This document shows, piece by piece, positions 1 to 6,320 of a stretch of DNA of 40,842 nucleotides. Source of the DNA: a virus; IMG/VR virus record IMGVR_UViG_3300050821_010032, positions 1-40,842 of that record; one strand, written 5' to 3'. Under the pieces are notes generated by a model that worked only from the letters and a program-made list of their open reading frames with translations, did not search any database and was not told the origin of the DNA. How positions within the stretch are numbered: the first letter of the stretch is position 1; each line of letters opens with the position of its first letter. The position numbers and the translations under genes were made by a program.

Positions 1-97
1 CCAGGCCGTGGGCAGGAACCGCACCGACTCCTGGCCCGGGAAGATGCCGAGGATGTTCGACCGCCACCACGGCGATTCCGCGCCATGGATCTCGCGC
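1..97. repeat. Terminal direct repeat, left copy (circular contig overlap)
   Basis: Bases 1-97 are identical to bases 40746-40842. The repeat lies inside the terminase large-subunit gene, and joining the copies restores one uninterrupted reading frame. This is what an assembler leaves at the ends of a circular or circularly permuted molecule, so the true unique length is 40,745 bp. A genuine 97-bp packaging terminal repeat is less likely because it falls in the middle of a coding sequence. Confidence 0.95.
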
Positions 98-801
98 ATC
101 TGGTTCAGGAACGACCGCGACGCCATCCCGACGAGGGAGAAATCTTGACCGGCGTCGGGCGACTCGAGGCTCGAGATCCCGACCGTCGTGATGGTGGCGG
201 AGCCCTTCACGGCCAGGTCGTGCAGCTCGCGGAAATGGCAGTCATAGCGGATCGGGTTTCCGACCACCACGAGGCGGGTGGCGGCCAGGCCGTGGATAGC
301 GGACCAGATGCGATCCTCCACTCCGCTCGCCTCGTCGACGATCACCAGGAGCTCGCCCGCGTGCTGGCCGCTGAGGCCCTCGTCTGACTTGCACGCGAAG
401 CCCAGGGTCTGCCAGTCGGAGCCGGCCCGGACGGTGAGGCGCTGGGGTGAGCCGAACCCTTGCGTGAGGTGGTCGTAACCGAGGGGGGCCCGAGCTGAGC
501 TGAGCGCCCGCCGGATCTCCTTCCAGAGCACCGACACCACCTGGCGATGGTCCGGCCCGGTGGTGATGATCAGGCTGTGCGGCCGGGTGTAGAGCCACCA
601 GAGGACGATGCCCGCCATCAGGTACGATTTGCCGATCGCGCGCCCGGCCGGGACGACGGTGATCGGGCTCTTCGCGATGGCCTCGCACACGGCCACCTGC
701 TTCGACCAGAGGCGGCGGCCGAGCACCAGCGCGTTAAACGCCGCCGGGTCGCTCCGGAGCCGCTCCAGGGCCTGCCTCACTCGTTCCGAGGACGTCGTCA
801 C
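1..801 (-). CDS. terL: Terminase large subunit, N-terminal ATPase part (continues at the other end)
   Basis: This is the N-terminal part of the DNA-packaging motor, which drives genome translocation into the procapsid by ATP hydrolysis. Translation starts at GTG 801, the first start after an in-frame TAG. The protein shows a Walker A motif GRAIGKSY (residues 53-60), a Walker B motif LLVIVDE (about 151-157) and a coupling-type segment VVVGNP near residue 181. The frame runs off base 1 and continues without interruption from base 40,745, giving a 506-residue protein in the circular genome. It overlaps the upstream small-subunit-like gene by 68 bp, which suggests translational coupling; the GTG near 780 is an alternative start. 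Confidence 0.9.
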   Translation of the reverse strand, partial: MTTSSERVRQALERLRSDPAAFNALVLGRRLWSKQVAVCEAIAKSPITVVPAGRAIGKSYLMAGIVLWWLYTRPHSLIITTGPDHRQVVSVLWKEIRRALSSARAPLGYDHLTQGFGSPQRLTVRAGSDWQTLGFACKSDEGLSGQHAGELLVIVDEASGVEDRIWSAIHGLAATRLVVVGNPIRYDCHFRELHDLAVKGSATITTVGISSLESPDAGQDFSLVGMASRSFLNQMREIHGAESPWWRSNILGIFPGQESVRFLPTAW

Positions 802-1057
802 AAACTATGTCCCATGCGTCTCTACCTTGGGTCTCCGTCGGCGGCGCGATCTTATCCCGCTCGAGCTGGAGCTTGTCGTCGAGCTGGTCCACGCGGTCAC
901 AGGTCGCCAGGAACCGCAGTGCTGCGGATTGCTTGCGATCGTCGATCGACCGGAGCATCTCCTGTGCGACTAACAGAGCCTCGGTCTTCAGCGTGTCGGG
1001 CACTCCCCACCGCTCGCGCGCTGCACGGCGAGCCAACGCGAGGTCGGCGCGCGACAT
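734..1057 (-). CDS. Putative terminase small subunit
   Basis: This 107-residue protein lies directly upstream of the large terminase gene and overlaps it, the usual place for the small subunit that recognises phage DNA and recruits the motor. It is helical and charged, with ARERWGVPD near the N terminus followed by a segment resembling small-subunit proteins I associate with planctomycetes. ATG 1057 is chosen; a GTG at 1081 in the same frame would add eight residues. Neither start has a convincing ribosome-binding site, so coupling to the gene above is likely. The assignment rests mainly on position. Confidence 0.5.
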   Translation of the reverse strand: MSRADLALARRAARERWGVPDTLKTEALLVAQEMLRSIDDRKQSAALRFLATCDRVDQLDDKLQLERDKIAPPTETQGRDAWDIVCDDVLGTSEAGPGAAPERPGGV

Positions 1058-1085
1058 GATCGGCGGAGGGTCTTGGTCCACTGCA

Positions 1086-1193
1086 TCACCAGAACAGGCC
1101 GCGGAAGAAGGAGGACAGACCGATCCCGATCAGTCCCCACCCCGCGACCTCGATCCAGTGGAGCGATCCTCGAAGGTTAGTGGTCTCGCGCAT
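1086..1193 (-). CDS. Small single-span membrane protein (35 aa)
   Basis: This reading frame encodes 35 residues with one hydrophobic stretch (WIEVAGWGLIGIGLSSFF) long enough to span a membrane. It sits between the HTH gene and the small terminase-like gene in the same direction, and its stop overlaps an ATG downstream. The ribosome-binding site is weak. It could be a real small phage membrane protein or chance; the function is unknown. Confidence 0.3.
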   Translation of the reverse strand: MRETTNLRGSLHWIEVAGWGLIGIGLSSFFRGLFW

Positions 1194-1232
1194 GGCAGGC
1201 TCGGAGGGTGGGGTCGATCAGATGTGGGCCGT

Positions 1233-1553
1233 CTACCCCTCTGTGCGGTGGGTGCGCATTTTTCGGTGCCTGAACGCGCTCCACTGCACGCCCCGGTGAG
1301 GACTTGGGGGCACCGCTGCTGCGCAGCTTTCGCGCTCGCCCGCCTCGGCCTCCAGCCGCGCGATCACGGTGCGGACCAGCGACTCCGACAAGTCCATCCC
1401 AAGTGCAATCGCGCGCAGGCTGATCCCCCCGCCGTATGCCGCCGCGATCACCAGGTCCCGGATGCGCCGGCGGTACTGGTCGGGGGTCAGTCCCTGCCGT
1501 GAGATCGAGCCGAGGGTGAGGGTCAGAGTCAGAGTGCTTTCGCGAGTGCCCAC
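1233..1553 (-). CDS. Helix-turn-helix protein upstream of terminase
   Basis: The 106-residue product contains a probable helix-turn-helix around residues 43-68 (GISLRAIALGMDLSESLV). GTG 1553 is the likely start because a very strong GGAGGAGG ribosome-binding site lies just upstream. The N terminus holds an alternating Thr-Leu run encoded by hexamer repeats at 1512-1535. The gene overlaps the end of the preceding one by 25 bp and belongs to the terminase transcription unit. It may be a DNA-recognition component of packaging or a late regulator; the sequence does not decide. Confidence 0.5.
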   Translation of the reverse strand: MGTRESTLTLTLTLGSISRQGLTPDQYRRRIRDLVIAAAYGGGISLRAIALGMDLSESLVRTVIARLEAEAGERESCAAAVPPSPHRGVQWSAFRHRKMRTHRTEG

Positions 1554-1750
1554 GCCGCCTCCTCCTCTGCCCTGCTGTCGTACCGATCAGCCCACAGGTC
1601 CAACAGCGCCGCCGCGTCGGCGAGGAGCCAGTCGGGGACCTCGAGCCTCTCAACCGGGCCGTGGTACACCCAGCCGGCCCGGTAGCGCTGCCAGAGCACA
1701 CCGTCACAGTCGAGGGTGAGGGGGCCGGTCGAGTGCCAGGGGGTGCCCAT
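1529..1750 (-). CDS. Conserved-looking hypothetical protein, first gene of the late block
   Basis: A 73-residue acidic protein rich in Trp and Leu (LDCDGVLWQRYRAG in the middle). ATG 1750 is chosen; the frame stays open upstream but that part is arginine- and proline-rich and looks non-coding. It appears to be the first gene of the minus-strand late transcription unit. I do not recognise a family. Confidence 0.4.
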   Translation of the reverse strand: MGTPWHSTGPLTLDCDGVLWQRYRAGWVYHGPVERLEVPDWLLADAAALLDLWADRYDSRAEEEAAWALAKAL

Positions 1751-2031
1751 CGCGCGCAGGTTGATCCAGGGCCTTTTGCGATTCGGACGTCGGGGGAGGG
1801 TGCGAGCCGGAGCCGGCCCGTGCGACCCCACCCACTGTCACTATCGTTGCGCGCAGATTATCCGTTCCGCCAAAATGGCCCCGACCACGGAAACCGCCCG
1901 GTTTTCCTTTCGGGGCCGACTCTTCCCATTCTAGTTGGACTGGGATAAGATGGAAAAGTGACATGCTTGTTTTCAAGGCTTTCGGGCCTGTTTGCCCGGT
2001 GGCCCCAACCACTGTTTTGGGAAGTGTGAAA
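1751..2031. promoter_or_regulatory. Divergent intergenic region between late block and recombinase
   Basis: This non-coding stretch separates leftward late genes from the rightward recombinase. On the minus strand a good -10 box (GATAAT, 1857-1862) lies upstream of the late genes, with only a weak -35 17 bp away. On the plus strand there are nested inverted repeats: GGCCCCG at 1876-1882 with its complement near 1912, enclosing an AAACCG/CGGTTT hairpin. They may be a terminator, a regulatory site or a recombination target for the adjacent recombinase. Confidence 0.3.
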
Positions 2032-2622
2032 ATGGGCAAGGTTTCGAGGGTGCCTCCCACCCGAAAGAAGAACGAGGATTGCCGGGGACGTGAACACCTG
2101 ACAACCGAGGAAGTGGAGAAGCTGATCAAGGCCGCGGCGAAGGCCGGCAGGCATGGCCATCGGGACGCGACGATGATCTTCATCGCGTTCCGGCATGGGC
2201 TGCGTGCAACGGAACTCATACATATGAGACGCGATCAATTGATGCTCGACAAGTCCAGCGTGCACGTCAAGCGGTTGAAGGGGAGCGACTCCGGGACGCA
2301 CCCTCTGACCGGCCGGGAAGTGCGCGACCTGCGCCGCGTGCTCCGGGAGACTCCCGACTCGGAATACGTCTTCACGTCGGAGCGAGGCGGCCCGCTCGAT
2401 CGCCGCGTCTTCGGGCTGATCGTCCAGCGCGCTGGCCAGCTCGCCGGGCTCAACCTGTCGGTGCACCCGCACATGCTCCGGCATAGCTGCGGGTACTACC
2501 TCGCGAACCAGGGAGTGGACACGAGGACGATTCAAGCGTACCTCGGCCACTCGAATATCCAGAACACCGTGCGTTACACCGCGCTGGCCCCGGGCCGGTT
2601 CAACAAGCTCTGGAAGGATTGA
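2032..2622 (+). CDS. Short tyrosine recombinase (catalytic-domain only)
   Basis: This is a tyrosine-family site-specific recombinase of 196 residues when started at ATG 2032. The catalytic set is complete: Arg58 (HGLRATEL), a beta-hairpin Lys83 (RLKGS), His147-x-x-Arg150 (HPHMLRH), His173 (LGHSNI) and the nucleophile Tyr182. It lacks the N-terminal core-binding domain of phage integrases and is about the size of FimB/FimE-type inversion enzymes. The frame extends upstream to 1963, but ATG 2032 begins a more recombinase-like N terminus. A second, full-length integrase lies at 14441, so this enzyme may do inversion, resolution or an accessory reaction. Confidence 0.85.
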   Translation: MGKVSRVPPTRKKNEDCRGREHLTTEEVEKLIKAAAKAGRHGHRDATMIFIAFRHGLRATELIHMRRDQLMLDKSSVHVKRLKGSDSGTHPLTGREVRDLRRVLRETPDSEYVFTSERGGPLDRRVFGLIVQRAGQLAGLNLSVHPHMLRHSCGYYLANQGVDTRTIQAYLGHSNIQNTVRYTALAPGRFNKLWKD

Positions 2623-2640
2623 AAAATAATTCCGGAAATT

Positions 2641-2682
2641 CCGTACGCGATCGTTGACACGCCGTACGCGATTGCGTACTAT
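2641..2682 (+). promoter_or_regulatory. Strong promoter with two overlapping operators
   Basis: The -35 box TTGACA (2654-2659) and the -10 box TACTAT (2677-2682) are 17 bp apart, close to the sigma-70 consensus. An 11-bp direct repeat CCGTACGCGAT occurs at 2641-2651 and 2662-2672, exactly two helical turns apart. Each copy begins a dyad: GTACGC-GATC-GTTGAC over the -35 and the perfect GTACGC-GATT-GCGTAC (2664-2679) over the -10. This is the layout of a promoter repressed by paired operators. The HTH proteins encoded 0.7-1.3 kb downstream are obvious candidate repressors. Confidence 0.75.
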
Positions 2683-2735
2683 GCCACTAGACGCGGGCGG
2701 TGGGCTCGCGAGACCTTACGAGAGGAGAGAGACCG

Positions 2736-2981
2736 ATGGCCAGCGCGATTTACAAGCCAGTCGCCCGCGAGTCCGCAGAGTACAAGGCTTTCCGCACGAT
2801 CCCGGACCAGATTTCCGAATGCTCGGTCGCTCTTTCCGACCGTGACACTTCGGACGACGCGATTGCGATCTGCGAGCGGCTCGACAACCTTTCGAGGTCG
2901 GCTGAACAACTCCTTTTCAAACTCCTCACTCCAGACGAGCAGGCCCTCGTCACCAAGCAATACCAGGACTGGGTAGCTTGA
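2736..2981 (+). CDS. Hypothetical small helical protein
   Basis: An 81-residue, mostly helical and acidic protein that I do not recognise. It starts at ATG 2736 after a clear GAGGAGAG ribosome-binding site and is the first gene behind the operator-bearing promoter at 2654-2682. It therefore heads the small cluster that ends in the two HTH genes, and should be made whenever that promoter is on. Confidence 0.7.
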   Translation: MASAIYKPVARESAEYKAFRTIPDQISECSVALSDRDTSDDAIAICERLDNLSRSAEQLLFKLLTPDEQALVTKQYQDWVA

Positions 2982-2995
2982 GACGACCCGCCCTC

Positions 2996-3040
2996 CGCCC
3001 CCCCCTCGGGGGCGACGATGCGGGCCGTCCGCGTGGACGG
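2996..3040 (+). promoter_or_regulatory. Two tandem hairpins between early genes
   Basis: CGCCCCC and GGGGGCG (2996-3014) form a seven-pair stem with a five-base loop. CCGTCC-GCGT-GGACGG (3025-3040) forms a six-pair tetraloop hairpin just before the next ribosome-binding site. There is no T-tract, so processing, mRNA stability or translational control is more likely than strong termination. Confidence 0.4.
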
Positions 3041-3070
3041 CGAGAGGCGACGAGCGAAGGAGATGAGACG

Positions 3071-3400
3071 ATGGCTGCAACAGCAGCAGAACAGACCTGC
3101 AAAGTGCGACTGGACTGGCGGCGAGACGGTCGGGCGCAGTATCGACGATTGACGCTCGACGAAGTCCGAGAGTGGGGTCGGAAAGAAATCACGCTTGGCC
3201 TTTACCGCTCGCTTACGGCAACCACGCCTGCGAGCGAAGTGATTCTTGGAGACGACCTTCGCGTGTGGTGGTTCCCCGCGACGGGGACGGCCCGGTATTG
3301 GATCCAGTGCGGAGACCACGACGCGATCAAGACTTTCGTTGCAGTCGTCGAGCGCCTGCTTTCCGGCGAAACGGCGGAATCAATTCTGGAGTCGTTCTGA
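3071..3400 (+). CDS. Hypothetical protein of the HTH cluster
   Basis: A 109-residue protein with a good AAGGAG site eight bases before ATG 3071. It has a mixed alpha/beta pattern with a Trp-rich centre (DDLRVWWFPATGTARYWI) and a helical C terminus. Its stop codon shares one base with the start of the HTH gene (TGATG at 3398-3402), so the two are translationally coupled. I cannot assign a family. Confidence 0.65.
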   Translation: MAATAAEQTCKVRLDWRRDGRAQYRRLTLDEVREWGRKEITLGLYRSLTATTPASEVILGDDLRVWWFPATGTARYWIQCGDHDAIKTFVAVVERLLSGETAESILESF

Positions 3401-3630
3401 TGCCCCGCCGTCCCTATGCACCGCCCCACGCCCCCGACGCCCTCGACCGCCTCCGCGAGCTCGTCGCGGAGGACGGCCACAGCATCGCCGATATCGCCAC
3501 CGGGGCCGGCATGTCTCGCACCCACCTGCATGCCGTGCTCTCGGGCGACCGGGCCAACCCCTCGATCACCACCGTGGCCACGATCCTGGCCGCGCTGGGC
3601 CGCTCCTGGAGCGATCTGGACAGCGAGTGA
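3400..3630 (+). CDS. XRE-type helix-turn-helix regulator, copy 1
   Basis: A 76-residue Cro/CI-like DNA-binding protein. The five-helix fold is visible: SIADIATGAGMSRTHLHAVL is the helix-turn-helix and PSITTVATILAAL the following helices. It starts at ATG 3400 inside the previous stop codon. The next gene encodes a clear paralogue with the same spacing. It is a candidate repressor for the promoter at 2654-2682, so the operon may be autoregulated. Confidence 0.75.
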   Translation: MPRRPYAPPHAPDALDRLRELVAEDGHSIADIATGAGMSRTHLHAVLSGDRANPSITTVATILAALGRSWSDLDSE

Positions 3631-3679
3631 CCTGGTCGACCAACCGTAGCTTTAGCTGCGCTGCAGAGTGGGGGGTACG

Positions 3680-3940
3680 GTGGCCACGTTCGAAGAGATG
3701 ATCCAGCGAGACAAGGCCCGGAGAGACGCGTGGGCGACGGCCTCTCTGGAGGTACGCAGGACGCGGCTCCAGTACCTGGTATCCCACGATGCCAGGCCGA
3801 TGGCCGACATCTCGCGCGACGCGGGCCTCCACCCCGACACGCTCCGGCAGATCCTGAGCGGCTACCGGCCCAACCCTACGATCGACGTCGTGGGGCGCAT
3901 CCTGGCCGAGCTAGGGCGTCGGTGGGCTGACCTCGACTGA
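3680..3940 (+). CDS. XRE-type helix-turn-helix regulator, copy 2
   Basis: An 86-residue protein whose C-terminal 55 residues align with the preceding HTH protein (DAGLHPDTLRQILSG against GAGMSRTHLHAVLSG; both end in WxDLD-like sequence). GTG 3680 is preferred because a G-rich site lies just upstream; a GTG at 3668 would add four residues. It carries an extra charged N-terminal helix. Tandem paralogues suggest a duplicated repressor or a CI/Cro-like pair read from one promoter. Confidence 0.7.
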   Translation: MATFEEMIQRDKARRDAWATASLEVRRTRLQYLVSHDARPMADISRDAGLHPDTLRQILSGYRPNPTIDVVGRILAELGRRWADLD

Positions 3941-3945
3941 CTAAA

Positions 3946-3985
3946 CACCGCGAGCCTACCGATGCAACACGGTAGGCTCGCGGTG
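3946..3985. terminator. Bidirectional terminator, 16-bp perfect stem
   Basis: The arms at 3946-3961 and 3970-3985 are perfectly complementary over 16 bp, with an 8-base loop. The site lies between the convergent HTH operon (plus) and the secreted-protein gene (minus). There is no long T-run on either side, but stem length and placement argue for a shared terminator. Confidence 0.75.
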
Positions 3986-4010
3986 CCGCGCATCCTCTGC
4001 ACGGCCATGC

Positions 4011-4523
4011 TCAGCGCTGAGCGCTCGGGGCTGGGTACGGCATCGCCGCCGCAGGCACGTACTGGAGCTGCACGGGCTGGCTCACGTACGGCTGGACGTG
4101 GTATCCGACCAGCGGCGGGGGCGTGCTCGCCACCGCGGGCGGGGGGACGTGCACGTGGTCCCAGCGCGCCCGCTCGAGCCAGGCACCCAGGTTGCCTACC
4201 GCGCGCGCCACCGGCCCGGCCCGGTGCGTGATCGGCTGCGGGGGCGCGACCGCAGCGGCGACGTACGTGACGGGCTGATAGGCTGGAGCCACCGCGGGCC
4301 CGGCCGGGAGCGTCGGCGTCCAGCTCGGGGGGAGCGACCCCACCCACTGGCCCTGGTTACCGACCAGCCGCGGCGGGCTCGGCATCTGGCTCTGGGCCGA
4401 CGCCGCCGGCCGTGGCTCGTCTGGCGGCGGCACGTCCCCGTTGTCGCCGCCCTGGCCGCGGGCGGTAGCGGCGAGCGCGAGCATGATGCCCATGCCGCCC
4501 GATCTTATCGCACAAGTCCACAT
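4011..4523 (-). CDS. Secreted or periplasmic proline-rich protein (possible conversion gene)
   Basis: The 170-residue product starts at ATG 4523 after a GGGGAG site. Its N terminus reads as a signal peptide: a short positive region, a hydrophobic core (GIMLALAATA) and a small-residue end before GQGG. The rest is proline-rich with many Tyr, Val and Gln, no Cys after the signal, and repeats such as VQPY, VQLQY and PPP. It stands alone on the minus strand between two terminators, so it is a separate unit. That setting is typical of a lysogenic-conversion or moron gene acting at the cell envelope. No enzyme motif is visible. Confidence 0.6.
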   Translation of the reverse strand: MWTCAIRSGGMGIMLALAATARGQGGDNGDVPPPDEPRPAASAQSQMPSPPRLVGNQGQWVGSLPPSWTPTLPAGPAVAPAYQPVTYVAAAVAPPQPITHRAGPVARAVGNLGAWLERARWDHVHVPPPAVASTPPPLVGYHVQPYVSQPVQLQYVPAAAMPYPAPSAQR

Positions 4524-4569
4524 GAGTTTCTCCCCGAATAAGGTTCGTGACCGCTCAACTCTACCGCGC

Positions 4570-4613
4570 AAAAACGCCGCCGACCCCACCCGTGGAAGGA
4601 ATGGGGTCGGCGG
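4570..4613 (-). terminator. Intrinsic terminator of the three-gene minus operon
   Basis: Arms at 4577-4588 and 4602-4613 pair perfectly over 12 GC-rich bases with a 13-base loop. On the minus strand the stem is followed by five T residues (A-run at 4570-4574). This is a textbook factor-independent terminator for transcripts coming from the 4764-6540 operon, and it isolates that operon from the secreted-protein gene. Confidence 0.8.
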
Positions 4614-4763
4614 GTCACTGGCCAGTGATAATGCGAGTCGAGTGAGCGCCCCGAGCCCCAGGGAGAGAGTCACGCGGAGCATCGCTCTGTATCGGCTGTG
4701 CGGGTCGCGCGGCTCGATCGCACATGGGCCGGCGGGTGGAGGGTGAGCCGGGCGGGGGCGGAA

Positions 4764-5234
4764 TCACTCCACCTTCCTTCGAGGCACGCCACCTGTCGGC
4801 GTGCTCATGGAGGTGTAAATCTTGATGTCGTTCCGCTGGGAACGCTCGATCTCCTTGAGACCCTCGATCGTCAGCGCCCTCACGCGCCGCTGGTGATTCG
4901 TTAGCTCGGCCTCCGGAAGCGCCATCAAGCTTTTCCGGCCTCGCCGAACTTGGCGTTGCGCCCGCTTCAGCCGCCACGTCGGCATCAGGAGTTGATCGGC
5001 CTTCGTCAGGAGCCGATAACCGACGGTGCGCTCCGGCCAGTAGGCAATCCCTCGCATGCGTTCGAGTCGGCGAAGTGCCTTGTGGACGATGTAGCTCCAA
5101 CGGCCTTCGTGCGGTTCGAGGCCGAGCACCCTCGAAATATCTTCGTGGGCCAGGACGTCGCCACGCCTGAGCCCTTCCGTAAGCTGATAGACGTCGTTGA
5201 TTGCTACCTGAACTTCCTCGATTGGATCGATCAT
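4764..5234 (-). CDS. Putative winged-helix DNA-binding protein, third gene of the minus operon
   Basis: A 156-residue basic protein starting at ATG 5234 behind an AAAGGGG site. Residues 25-80 (VLAHEDISRVLGLEP, then KALRRLERMRGI and GYRLLT) read like a winged-helix domain: helix, recognition helix and beta wing. A long basic helical region follows. Its leader is one of the GGCNN-hairpin elements (5249-5334), which begins at the stop codon of the gene above. The function is unknown; DNA or RNA binding is likely. Confidence 0.5.
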   Translation of the reverse strand: MIDPIEEVQVAINDVYQLTEGLRRGDVLAHEDISRVLGLEPHEGRWSYIVHKALRRLERMRGIAYWPERTVGYRLLTKADQLLMPTWRLKRAQRQVRRGRKSLMALPEAELTNHQRRVRALTIEGLKEIERSQRNDIKIYTSMSTPTGGVPRRKVE

Positions 5235-5248
5235 CGTTGCCCCTTTCT

Positions 5249-5334
5249 GACCCATAGGGTCCCATGCCTTGCCGTGCCAGGCCCCACCGCGCCGCACCAG
5301 GCCTCGCCGCGCCGTGCCTCGCCAGGCCGATTCA
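5249..5334 (-). repeat. GGCNN-pentad/hairpin element, copy 1
   Basis: On the minus strand it begins at the TGA of the 5332 gene with GAATCGGC, runs through 13 consecutive pentamers of type GGCNN or GGTNN, and ends in GG plus the hairpin GACCC-TAT-GGGTC (5249-5261). The ribosome-binding site of the 4764-5234 gene follows within a few bases. The second base pair of the stem is A-U here and differs compensatorily in the other copies. Confidence 0.8.
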
Positions 5335-6018
5335 AGCCGTCTTCCGCGCCTTGCTGATCGCGGAGACCTTTGCCGTGAACGTGCCGTAGGGACCCGGGCT
5401 TTCCTTGCTCGACGGTCGCCAGTCGCAAAGCCCCGCGTAAGTACCCGCGATGGCGAACATCTGGTCGAGGACGTCGGTCGTGATCGCCGCGTCGAGCACC
5501 TGGATCGAACCGCTAACGGACCAACTGCTAAACTTCGCCCGGACCCGGACGTGTTTCGACACTCCGACCTTCGCACGGTTCACGAGCAAGTCAAACCCCA
5601 TGTCCCGGACCCGTTGCTTGTGGACCGAGAACGGTTCGTCGCGGAACCTCAAGACGTCCTTGATCGCGACCGGCTTGCCGTTGCTGAGGAACTCGCAGAA
5701 ATCCGAGGTGAGAAGCAAGCCGCTCTGGCTCAGGCTCTTGAACGTGCTCTTGCCCTTGCTCGCGATCTTGGTCCCCGCGTAGCGGAGGCACGTCATCAGA
5801 TTCCCCTGCGGAATCGCGAGATGGTCCCCGTCGTGGTAGAGGTAGGTTTGCCAGGTCCACGCGGGCGACCGGTCATCCCCTGCGACAGACACCGATTTGT
5901 TCTTCGGGTCCTTGCGCCAGGCGATCAAGTCGTCCGCGCGCTCGACGTCGTCATGGTGCATCAGAAGCGGCATGCTGCCAGTCAGCTCAAAGCCGTAGAT
6001 GCGCTGATCGAGACTCAT
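5332..6018 (-). CDS. Unassigned 228-aa protein, second gene of the minus operon
   Basis: Starts at ATG 6018 behind a perfect AGGAGG. The N terminus has a strand-like segment GFELTGSMPLLMHHDD of a kind I have seen in unassigned phage proteins. The middle is rich in Lys, Ser and Thr, and the C terminus ends in a Gly-rich strand (GPYGTFTAKV). No nuclease, ATPase or HTH motif is visible. An edge-strand start and a Gly-rich late strand could fit a RAMP/Cas7-like or other nucleic-acid-binding fold, but that is speculation. It is flanked on both sides by GGCNN elements. Confidence 0.5.
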   Translation of the reverse strand: MSLDQRIYGFELTGSMPLLMHHDDVERADDLIAWRKDPKNKSVSVAGDDRSPAWTWQTYLYHDGDHLAIPQGNLMTCLRYAGTKIASKGKSTFKSLSQSGLLLTSDFCEFLSNGKPVAIKDVLRFRDEPFSVHKQRVRDMGFDLLVNRAKVGVSKHVRVRAKFSSWSVSGSIQVLDAAITTDVLDQMFAIAGTYAGLCDWRPSSKESPGPYGTFTAKVSAISKARKTA

Positions 6019-6037
6019 GAAGTGCCTCCTGTGATGT

Positions 6038-6127
6038 GCCCCGTAGGAGCCCTTGCCACGCCCTGCCACGCCGTACCACGCCCTGCCGAGCCTAGCCGTG
6101 CCAAGCCCGACCATGCCTTGCCGATTC
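6038..6127 (-). repeat. GGCNN-pentad/hairpin element, copy 2
   Basis: This copy reads GAATC, 14 GGCNN-type pentamers, GG and the hairpin GCTCC-TAC-GGGGC (6038-6050). The third stem pair is U-G on the minus strand but would be an A-C mismatch on the plus strand, which points to the minus strand as the one that folds. The AGGAGG and ATG of the 228-residue protein follow directly. Confidence 0.8.
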
Positions 6128-6143
6128 GTCGCTCCGTTCCGTC

Positions 6144-6218
6144 GCCCCGTAGGGGCCCATGCCCGGCCCCGCCGCGCCAAACCTCGCCGTGCCTGGCCGT
6201 GCCATACCCCGCCGATTC
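6144..6218 (-). repeat. GGCNN-pentad/hairpin element, copy 3
   Basis: The shortest copy has 11 pentamers, GG and the hairpin GCCCC-TAC-GGGGC (6144-6156). The linker joining it to copy 2 (GACGGAACGGAGCGAC) resembles the linker between copies 4 and 3, so the whole unit, not only the pentamer tract, has been duplicated. Confidence 0.8.
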
Positions 6219-6235
6219 CTGGCGCTGTTCCGGTT

Positions 6236-6320
6236 GTCCCGTAGGGACCCTTGCCTCGCCTCGCCCAGCCCCGCCTTACCCCGCCTTGCCGGGGCCTGCC
6301 GGGCCTCGCCGGGCCGATTC
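6236..6320 (-). repeat. GGCNN-pentad/hairpin element, copy 4
   Basis: This copy begins at the TGA stop of the ribbon-helix-helix gene, has 13 pentamers, GG and the hairpin GTCCC-TAC-GGGAC (6236-6248). Its variable second stem pair is U-A, against A-U and C-G in other copies. It is the first of three tandem copies between the first two genes of the operon. Confidence 0.8.
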
